From assembly GCA_030549495.1 (NCBI GenBank), contig JAUIRK010000928.1, positions 261,001-325,000 of the forward strand: a stretch of 64,000 nucleotides of DNA, in the 5' to 3' direction. Positions within the stretch are counted from its first letter, which is position 1. Each line of letters opens with the position of its first letter. Made by a program: the position numbers and the translations under genes. The notes under the pieces were generated by a model. That model was not told the DNA's origin. It did no database searches and worked only from the letters and a program-made list of their open reading frames with translations. Shown piece after piece: positions 1 to 11,200 of this stretch. This DNA comes from Nectonema munidae. Taxonomy: Eukaryota; Nematomorpha; Nectonematoida; Nectonematidae.

Positions 1-925
1 ACAACTGACGCTCTCTTTTGCTTTTTTAAACAAAACTCCATTTTTGCTTTCAAAATTATTCACGATTTCTTTTACTTTTGGTAAGTGATCGCAGTAGTAA
101 GAAGCAGCATTCAACCAGCTGGCCCACCTTGTAACAATTGAAGCTGAAGGCTATCCGATACTTTCAAAAGCAAATTTTCTTTTCCTATTTTTAACAGTGA
201 GGGCCTTGATTGAGGCAATCCAGTCATCAACTTTATTTTCATTGATTTTAATATTTTTCCACCAGCTACGTTATATTTTGCTGCAGGCGTCAGTAACAAC
301 AAAAATTTACTTTTTCTACTTCAAACTTTCTTAAAGTGTCATCTACCAGCAAAACTAAACTTTTTGATGTCAAATGATTTTCAATTATTTTAGCATCAAT
401 AAGATATGTTTTCTCAGGCGCATCAGTTGAACCAATTAAAATATTAACAAACGTTTTTTCTTGAATTTCACTTTCATCAACCATCAAAAAAACCTTTTTA
501 CCCATAATTTTTTTTCTGATCTTTTCTAACATATCTTCAGCAAGATCTTTAACTAAGATTCTACTAGAAGAAACAAGTGGTAATATGTATCCTAAACTGG
601 TAAAAAAAAATTCATTGATGGATGAGATAGTTTGTGCAGAGGTATGTTTGCTTCGAGAAAAGTTTTGACTAAGTTTTTTGAAAATGTTTTATTAGTAGGT
701 TCCAAGTAAGTGGAAATAGGATTACTATTTGACGTACTTGGTAAACTAAGCTGATGTTTTCTTCCTTTTCTATGATGTTCAACAAAAAAGTTTTTTTCAT
801 GCTTATCAACTACATTGCATAGTTTACAGAGTAACTTTCCTTCAGAAGAAAAAGTAAATTCTTTAGGATATTTTTTGAATAATTAAGTTTATTTTAGTAA
901 ATTTACTCGAAGCAGTTTTTGGCAT
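1..925 (-). mobile_element. hAT transposase relic, CGGBP1-like (5' part; runs off left edge)
   Basis: Reading leftward from an ATG at 925, the translation begins MPKTASSKFTK and then, after one frame change, gives a zinc-finger block with CKLCNVVDKH and paired histidines (HH..GRKH), like the N-terminus of CGGBP1-type hAT proteins. Further in come VFLMVDESEIQEKTFVNIL and, in other frames near 150-60, a VTRWASWLNAA block; both are typical of this hAT group. At least two frame changes and several stops are present, so it is a dead DNA transposon. The remainder lies outside the window. It probably sits in an intron of the SIN3 gene that starts further left. Seen: motifs and frames. Known: family layout. 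Inferred: intronic position. Confidence 0.65.
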
Positions 926-2229
926 TGCGATTTTTACTTAAATAAGGAACACAAACAATTAAAAAACTTGAACAAAAAGGTTTGAAAAAAATATTGACAT
1001 AAAAAAAATTATTGACTTTAAAAGAAAATATAATTTACTTTATTGACTTAAAAAAATTTTTTTTGTATTAAAAAAACATATAATAATCAAAAATACTTGT
1101 TTTCAACAACTTTGAAGACTTTTAAAAAAATTGTCTTTATTGACTTTATTCCCCCTACAGTCATCAGTCATCACTATATTTATAGAATATAAAAATAATT
1201 GCTTATACTTTAATTGCCAAAAAATTTGAGAAATTATTGGAATATAGTTATTTTAAAATGTTATCAAATGACTGTGCACTCTTAATAATAAACCATGAAC
1301 GAATAAAAAAATACCATTCATTACTGCTGTTTTATTTTTTTCACCACAATATTTTGGATTCTGCGCAAAGTTGATACACACGCGAATCCACACTCCAACT
1401 ATGTGAGCATTTTTGAAGAGAAAAGTGTTCACTCATTTTCAAATAAAAATATTTTTGTGACCGACTGTTGCTTATTCTAATAATGAGATGGCGTATTTGG
1501 GGGCCAACAAAAACAACATTCATATAGAGCATACGTTCTCCTCCAAAGGAAAAAATCTTTCGGTGCGTGTATTTTCAATACAAAATTAGCTAATCTTCAA
1601 CATTGTCTACTCCACACACCTTATCAATCTTTATTGATCAAGGGAAGTAAGGTTTTATTAGTCTTAATCCAGGTTACTCCATTTGATCTCATGCTCATCC
1701 TTAGATGATGCAAGCGATTTCTTGATTTTAATGCTGTTTTGTATCAAATAATGTCATCTGTTTTTTTTGGGATCAAATGAGTTCATCATAATTTCGATTT
1801 TTTCTATTATAAATGTTTTCCAAAATACTTTTTAGTTTTTAAGATTGTCAAATGTCATATTGTATTAGAATCACAGTTCTCTGAATATCCCGTTCAATTT
1901 GCTCTTAACCATGTTTTTTTCGCATATTAGCTAATCGCTTCGTTGAATGTATGCCAATATAATATAACACATGGCATTTCACCATTAACAATATAGAACT
2001 AGTGCACTTTTTATTTGAAATATTTTATTTATACCCTTGCTTCAATTGTCATTGACTCATATTTTCCGACTTAAAGCATTTCGTCCGAGAAAAAATCAGA
2101 CGAGATTAAGTAATCTTAAAATCAAGAAATCTTCTGCATACGTTAAAACTAACGATCGGATGAAGTGCGTTAATGAGGCTTTAAATTTTTGAATAATAAC
2201 CCTCTCTTTCCTGTTTCTATCCTTTGAAG
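926..2229. other. AT-rich intronic or intergenic stretch without recognised gene
   Basis: No exon was recognised. A read through 2090-2190 in the frame of the next SIN3 exon stays open for about 40 codons, then meets TGA at 2190-2192 and shows no clear SIN3 similarity. The stretch around 1455-1530 (rich in TTGGCCCCCAAATACGCC on the - strand) looks like a transposon end, but no partner was found. Confidence 0.4.
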
Positions 2230-5200
2230 AATCCTCGAATGAATCAAATAGTTCTTCGAAAAAAACAGTTAAGAGAAAAATGAAAGAAGTAACCAAGTCC
2301 AAAGTAAAGAAATTAAATGATGAGGAAAGGAGTAAGAAAGAGAGTACTGCTAGTCACGATACACCGCCACCTCTAGCACCTTCAGTTCCAGCGACTCCAA
2401 ACGTTCTTATTCCAGCTACTAATGACTCACTTCCCAATCATCAGCAAATTGGTGTCATTTCTTGCGCCCAAAACTTGGTAAATTTATAGTTTTCTATTTT
2501 ATAATATCTGAAGATAATTTGGGAGTTATATTTTTACTACATTAACTCCATGTTTAAAGTATTTAACTTTTTTATTATAAAATATCACTGTTTCTTAATG
2601 ACAGATATTTATCATAACTCAAATTTGAGTCCAGTACATCATCCCAAAAACATTTGATCGGAGGAAGCCATCTAAGATGCTTCTAGCCCATAAACTTCCA
2701 GCTGTGAAGAGTATTTATTCAATAATACATGCATTACAGATTTTTTATTGAACTCTTTCTTGAAACTATTTCTTTCTTTCAATCAAGAAGAAAATTTAAT
2801 ACATCATATATGGTATTGGTAAGTTTTCACAGCGCCCACTAAGATTTGTGGAACAGCATCGTGTTTATCTTGCTCTTGACATTTCTTCTTTTTTTTTTAC
2901 GATCGTCCACTTCCTTTCCAAAGTAAGCTGCTTTTTTTGTGGCAGCATGCAATAGTAAAGATCTTCCTAATCCCTTTAAGATTCTATTCAAGCATTTAAG
3001 CTTTCTTTTGGTCAGTGTTTTGATTTCTTCAATACTTTTTTTGCAATATATAGACGCGATAAATGCATTTTTCTAGGTTTTCATGATTATACATTAGGGC
3101 TGATGATTTGAGCAAACTAATACTATTAATATATTAATTATGGGATGTATTGCATTGTTGTGCAGTTAATTTTAGTGACAAGGTCTTTGTAGTGGATTTC
3201 ACTGCTAAGATCAACATATCTTCTATACATTTTTGAATTTCTCGTTCCCAGCCCTCAATCGACCCCTAACAATTCCGTTGCCTATCACACCGAGTCCTAG
3301 TGGTCCAAGGAGAACACTTTGGAAGCACTGGTTTGAATCTACCAGAACCTACTTTCAACTGTAAACTCTACTTTCCCACATCTTGTCATCTTGTTTACAA
3401 CTTTTTAATCCTAAGAATTATTCCTTCAATTCTTTTATGTCAGGAAAATTAAGCGTGCTTTGATTTCGTTTTTTAGAAGTGTGCAAAGGAGGTGTGTTGT
3501 ACCTTGTTCGCGAACACCACGTTTTACTTATTCATGCGCTACTTCGTGATTCTTTGGCAGCGCCTCTATGAAAAGAACCTACTCGCCAACACTCTAACGC
3601 GCGAGCACGCGCTAGAAGGGAAACACAATTCTGAAAGCGTTTCCATCGCTCTCAGACTCAAAGATCCGGGTAAGAAGCTCCCATTTCTTTAAATCTTTCG
3701 CTTGATCACCATCATTGTGAAATCTTTATTTTGTACTAAAAAGGAAAGTTGAGCTGTCAGAGCTGGTAAAAATTGGACTCCTTAGATATTCTGAAAAATG
3801 TGTACGGACAGGCTCTAACTCCTGAGAGATACAAAACAGCTTATAGATATTGCAATTTTTAAATTTCTACAATATTTTATTCCATTACATTTCATTGAAA
3901 TCATATTTTAACTAAAATAACTACATATTTCCTTCTTTACCTATATCTCTATCGATATCATAATGAAATAGCCTATTAATTTTGTAATATCTTTCTTCGG
4001 AATAGAAATACATTTTTGTAGCGTCCGTCTCGATAAAATTTAAACTCAAAAATTAGGTGAGATTGGAAAAAAAATTGGCTCATTTTTATATACTTGTAAC
4101 AGAAAAATGACAAAATGATACTATTGAAATCTGAAATGAATGATCATATCTCAAAAATGATATATTCTTGGTATTTATTTATATAGAAAATTCTTAAAAA
4201 TACTTACATCGGCGGTAGCTGATAGTTAAAACTATTGAGAAGGCAAACTTTTTATAATCTACCAAAATAAAATGAGAAATTTTATGTCATTATAAAAAAG
4301 TCTCGATTTTGTATATGTAATATATGTTGTTGATTATTATTTTAAAATTCTTTGCAAATAACATTAAAAATGTATTTTTAGCGATGTACCCAAGGTTTTA
4401 ATTGGCCAAGTGCCTTGGAATGAGTTCTCAATTGCCTGTTGAATGCGCGTCATTCTTTACTAAGATATAATACCACTAGAAAAAATAATCTTTAGTGTGT
4501 CTCATTATTATAAACCACTCAAAATGGGTATCCGGTCATTTCATCGTGGAAATTTCATCGTATGGTAAATTCATCATGATGCAATACATCGTTGGTATTT
4601 TCATCGTATAGTGATTACATCGCGAGATTTATGGATTGACCATTACTTCCTTGCGGTGTCACAAGATAATCCCACAATTTGCGTATACAATTATGCATAC
4701 ATTTTTATAAAATTAAAAACTGTATACTACATATTTATTTGTATCTTCATACCTTAAAATGTCTTTAAGTGCAGGAAAAGCAGCTTTAATACAGACTTAT
4801 CGTCATTGTCTCTAACTTCCTTTACTTCTTCTCACATTCTGTGTATATATAAATAACTTTTCATAGGATATTTTTTTTATAATAAAACTAAAAAATAATT
4901 TAATTGTTCGTGATAAACTTAAAAAAATTATAAAGGCATATTTACAAAAAAAAGATTGAGGGTCAAGCATAAAATTAGTAAGACGATGTAATTACTGCAC
5001 GATGAAAATACCGACGATGTATTGAATCACGATGAATTTACTATGCGATGAAATTACAGTGAACCCTCAAAATGTCATTAAGTTGCATACACCCAAATAT
5101 TCGTTACAACCCACTCAACATAAAATGGACACTAACAGTCCAAAAAATATAGGCCGACTACCCACCTCTTCTGTGAAGATAAGTCAATATCCACCTGGGG

Positions 5201-8200
5201 GTTTTTGAATAAAAAATAATTTTCCTTAAAAAAGTTCATACTCAAATTCATATTTAAAATTTAGTATACTCTAATACAGCTTTTTCAAACTTTTCCCACT
5301 TCGGCCCATAGCATAGAACCACAGTTTGCATCGCGATCCATAATACTCATGTGTAATAAGACAAGCTCTCTTCACTACGTTCATTTATTCTGCATCTTTT
5401 TTTGTCACGACCCATTTTATGTTTCACGCGACCCATTGAAGGGTCGGGACCCACAGTTTGAAAAGCGCTGCTCTAATAGACCAAGATATGTCTCAGTATT
5501 GTTACTAGATGCCCAACTTAAAGTAAAAATGGTTTATATGAAGTAATACTAATTTATAGTAAGAACAGTAGTTGATGATATCATGTATCTCGTTTTCAAT
5601 GAATATCTTTCATCTTATTTGATAGGATATTTCCAAACTAATCCCGGAATTAAGACTGAATCTTTTGTTATACACAAAACCATAATGCCCATGATATATC
5701 AAATTATTGCATATAAACAGTTTTAAGTGGTCATCCTGTTCTCTCTGCATAACTGAAATATTAGGTCTAATCTATATGTTGAGTAGGAGAAACAAATGTA
5801 TATATCTTCAAGTGAAAATTTTTTTTACTAAGTCACACAACACTCAACATCTGTTCTCATGTACGCACTTTCACACATCCCTCACTCCTATTAACCTTTG
5901 GACCGCCCCAGTCTCAGTCAGCCAATTGCTCGTGATGTGGGGGGACAGCTTGGCAAACAAGATAAATGATGCGGCCAACCCAGATGACAAATCGTGGAAG
6001 CAAACACAACAAAACTGTATATATCTCATTCTTAACCCTTTTGATCTCAGAAAAAGAAGACTTTAACCCATTTATCTCAGATTACATAAAGTTTGATCTT
6101 CATTTTCTACGATAAAAGAAATCGCATACTTCATTTAAAGATGTTGGTTGAATCAAATGACTAAAATGAGTAGCTCTAAGATAAAGCATGAATCTCTTCT
6201 TCATTCAAGTTATAACTTTATTCCTTGTATTTCTAATTGTAAATGATTTAATAAATGGATTTGCTTTATGTTTTACAATTGCTTCAAATGTAAGCAGCAA
6301 ATTTCCTATTATCATATTCATGATTTTTATTCAAAATTAGTTTCAAGACGCATAAAACTGAAATTATAATTTATTGTAATAATCAATTTTTCCTTAATTT
6401 TCCTGAATACCATTATGAATATCACGAACCATTTTTACAGTATGAATGAAAAAAATTAACTAATAGACAAAATGATTGTTGCTTCAAAACAAATTATTTT
6501 CATCTTCTTCTGCTACCAGTTTATCTCTTCTTTCTTCATAAATTTGATTTGCGTAACCATGTGTTTTGAAATTTACCTTCACCAAGGACTCGACATGGTC
6601 TTTTTCAAATGACCATAGTTCTTTTGGAATCAATACATTTCATGCATGCCTATCCATAAAGGGCCCGGCAATGGGCTGCTCTTCTCGAATTTCTGAATGA
6701 AGATAGCGAACTCGCAGTTCTCTCTCTCTCCCCATTACATATGTGCTTATTTTGTGCAAACTGTGGAAAAGAATTATGATTGATTTGAGTCTCTTTATTC
6801 TTTCGATTAATTACTCTGTTGAATTCAAAGTTTTATTCACTTAGGCGTGATATAGTTTTACAAAACATTACTTTTAATCATTTCTTCTATCCATGACACT
6901 TATATCAACATATACCCGTGCTTGTAAAAAGATGCTCAGTGTTGATTTCTCTCTTTGATAGAACTTTTTTTCTGTCAAATTATTTCTAAAGAAAGTATTT
7001 CATGTATAGCAGTATATAAACCATACCTAAAAATACATGCTTGCTTCAATATCCATTTTCATTTCTTATCTTTGACTAGATGCTCGAACCAATTTTCTTG
7101 ACTTAAAAATATAACTAATTCAATAAAACATTTTATTTCGATATATGCTATTAGATAGTTTCTTATTTTTTTTTTGGAAAGATGCGATCAAGCCAATGCA
7201 ATATTACAGTTCTTTGCTTGAAGCTATCAAATCCTACCTAGATGCTAACATTGATTCTGTTTTCTTTGAAGACTCCATTAGAGACATGTTCACGATTCAC
7301 GCATATCCTTGTTATACAATCGATAAAGTGATACATAATGCAGTTAGACAGGTAACTTTTTCACTACACTTTTCTCCCCTTTCATGTTATCGTAACCTAT
7401 ATGGGGGCGTGAGTTAGGTTGGTTAGATACTGGGTTTCGATAACTCAAGGTCTTGGGCTCGATCCCGCATCAAATCTACTTTTCTCATAGTTCGATACAA
7501 GCGACGCAAGTGTGCCTTCTCGGTGAAAACAACCCTTTACGGTACCTTATCTATTCAATACTACATAAACCTTCACGCCAATAATCTAAATTATATACGA
7601 GTGTCCACCCCAAGAAGTCTAAAGATTTTGTGTAGACACTAACACAAATTAAGCTTTCTATAAAACTCATACGTACACATATACATACATACACATTTAT
7701 ATAGATGAATGTAAAGGAAATATGAGTTAGAAGAAGTCATTGACCACTGAGTTCATGAAGTATTCCGGGTTGACCTCATTTACTTTTTATGTTACATATG
7801 GCCTATATACTTTTTCTTATTTCGCATAGTCTTGTCAGACCACTAAAAATGAAATTTATCTGAAACTTGCCGTTTATATATTTTATATCACCAATCAGCG
7901 TATTTTGGATGCTCAAAATTTTTCTGGAAATTTGAAATGAGTAGATTTTGAATTTTCATGATTTTTAGATTAAATATATAAAATGGCGAGAACACTTATA
8001 CTTTTCATGTTGCATATACGCTATATACCTTTCCTTCTCTCTGGTGGTCTTGCCAGACCACTGATGCATATGCGTGTGAAGTTAAATGTAAAGAAACTAA
8101 GCGTATTTGCTTTTTTTAAATATAGTTGCACTCCATATGCACAGACGAAGTTCCCTACCAGCTGCTTTCCCTCTTTCAAAATAATCTTAGTGTTGTGAGG

Positions 8201-11200
8201 AATGAGACTAATCCCTCGTCTGCCTCTTCTCGTCAAAGTCTCATTTCTTACCGTAAGAAGGCAAAGCAATTGATCCAAACGGATGACATGTTTCTTCAAT
8301 TCGACTGCGTAAATTATCACTATTCTTTTGATTTCTTTGATTCTTGCATTTAACAGTATCTAATTCATTTATCCCCTGGAGGACCGAAAATTTTAAGACC
8401 AATCGTCTTCTATCTTTTTCAATGAATTCCATTTTTCGTACACGTGTTTCATACTGGTCCTCAAATCGTAAACTAAATATTCTTGTCTGTTTTTGTTTTT
8501 AATCCTCTGTATGACTTTACAGTTATGACATTATCACAAAGAAATAATTTGATTCAAAATATTTTTTGTTCTGTGGTTAAAATGAGGTTATAGGGAAGCT
8601 CGCAATTTATTCAGGTGAATAAGAATAATAAATTCTAAAATAAGAGAATGCATAGATGTGTTTTTGTTCTAGAACAGCGATTTCCGAACTCCCATATGGG
8701 CGTGAGTATGGTTGGTTAGATGCTGAATTCGATAACTCAAGGTCTTGGTTTCGATTCTACATCTAGCTTGCTTTCCTCATAGTTCGATACAAGCGGCACA
8801 ATGGTGCCTTTTCGATGAAAACACCCTACGGTACCATATGGCAGTGGGTGGCCAACCTTTTGTATGGTACGCATCAAATATAGTGTTAACTGTTTTTATT
8901 AAGACTTAGATTTTCTTGTTATGAAAGAGGAATGAGTGATTTTTAACATAGAAAGTGATCAATACGGGGAAGTATTTTTAAAGGATAGGAGGGTGTCAAA
9001 AGATCATAGCACTGAACCGAAATAAATTAAGAAAAATTTTTCGCGCTTTCCAAAAATTTCTTAATTAATTCATAAATTAAATTAAAAACTGCATTAATAA
9101 AGAAAATATCCATTTTGTCTCTCAGAAGATATATCCTAATGATATGCAAATTTAATAAAACTTTGCTTACGTTTTTGTTGAACTTTTTTAGAATGTTATA
9201 TTGGAAATATTGCATGTTCTCAGTCGTAATAAAATTTGTTGCTTGAAATTACAATTGTTTAAATATTATAATATTATAACATCAAACTTTTACATCTACA
9301 TATAGCATTGCTAGTTCAAGTGAAATGTTTTCAAATTTAAGTAACGTTTCCCAAGTTTTAAGAGCATTTTATTTTTAGATTCGACTTGAAAATTTTTTAA
9401 GATGGGTAATAAATATTTTTATAAAAATTAATTTTTAGTTTGCATTTTTTCATTTTTTTAGAACTCTAAAAATTTGTAAAACATGTGTAATTCAATATAT
9501 GTCTTCTCTCAACAAAAAATCAAATATTTTCAAACTCAATAAAAAATTAGCTTTCAAATCGAACCTAAAAATAAAACTACTTAAAACTTGGAAAAATTTC
9601 ACTTGAACTTGAAAACATTTCACTTAAATTTGAAAACATTTCACTTAAACTTGTAATGCTATATATTTGGAGTATTGTAATGTAAACCTTGACAAAAAAC
9701 ATTCAAATGCAAATGAAAAGGGGGAAGGAAAAGGAGGCAATTAAATTTTAGCAATTGATCAAGTCTACAAAGTGTATCGTGTGTCTATAAGAGTCAAAGC
9801 CAGAATAGGAATACGAGCCAGACTTTTATCTTCGGAATTTAAACCAATAAGATGATCCTTAATATTTCAGTATCAAAAGCCTGTGAAGTTGAGGATACGA
9901 ATCCTGGATTCTCCCTACACTTCTGCATCCACCTTGGCAGTATCTTCCATCTTCAACGCCTGCTCTGTCCCCATAAAGCAAGAAGTGAAGGAGGAGGGAG
10001 ATGACAAACAGGATCCTAATTCCCACACCCAACTACAGCACACTGCGAATTCTCTGTGGCTGAATTACCTGCATAACTTTACTGACGCCAGCAACGCCTT
10101 TGATCGCAAGGACGTCACACACACCCTCAAGACTCTTCTGCTCGCAACCACGCCTCCCACTGATGATGCTCAGCACTACAAATTCAGGCCACTCTTCTTG
10201 ATCAGGTACTCCATTTTCTTTTTCAATCCATCTTATATAACGTAGATAATGCAAGTTGTCTATCTCATTTCTATCTCCTATCTCCAGGGTTGCTGATTCA
10301 CCCATGCTATCATTTTTTCGTTTAGGCTTTTTTGTCTTTTCTTTCAAGCATGTTGCTCCTGACCTTAAATTTTATACAAAGTACAGCAACACTTCTGTAT
10401 GTTAAACAGAGAAGGAGGAAATAAAGTGTGTGGCTTGTATAAAGGCGTTCACGATAAATTTTAAAAATTTCAAGCATAAATGAAGACTTAATTCTTCACA
10501 CTGGTTAATCGTTTTCATTTTTATACGCCGTGTTCAAAATAGGAATCATACGTATGAAATCTTCATCCATGAAAAAAACTCAGATTTTTGCTATTGAATG
10601 CAAATTTTCTAAACTTAGAAGATGCCAATTTAATCATTAAATTTCAAAAAATGTATTGCACCAAGCAGAGTAACGGAATCTGAGCTTGGAGGCGGAGACA
10701 TTGTAGGGATGTGGGTCGGTATCTAAAAAAATATAGAATTCGGATATTTTTATTATATTTAAAAATGAAAAAATACGCTTAATCTTTGTATGGGATTGGA
10801 TGTGGATTGGCCATTCTTTAGTCAAAACGGGAAAAAGTAAGAGTGAGCTTGGGTAAAATTTTTACGTGTTTGAGTATTTGGACTAAAAAGTTTCATTGTA
10901 ATAGTTAATTATTCGGCCTGTCAATTGATTTTCGTTATTGCGTGATGAAATTTGAAATAACTATATTATCTTTTGAATAAAGATTTTCTTTTAACAGTTA
11001 TGATGTACTTTCCCCTTATAAAAATCGCGTTAATACTAAATAGGACGGTTAAAAGTCAATAAAGTCAACTTTTGAATTGGGGTAGCACTTATTCTAAGAC
11101 AGGTAAATAGTCTTATTTTATAAAGTTGTGTGTGAAAGAAGCTCACGTTATTAGGTCAACAAAAGTCAACCTATTAACCTTCGTACATCAGCATATAAAA

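Noticed and set aside
2096-2302. - strand ORF over the first visible SIN3 exon
   Set aside because: Antisense shadow of the Ser/Lys-rich SIN3 linker exon.
8847-8870. hAT-like end CAGTGGGTGGCCAACC
   Set aside because: No inverted partner or 8-bp duplication found nearby.
10033-10347. - strand ORF over the SIN3 exon at 9871-10205
   Set aside because: Antisense shadow; the + strand frame has the SIN3 match and good splice sites.
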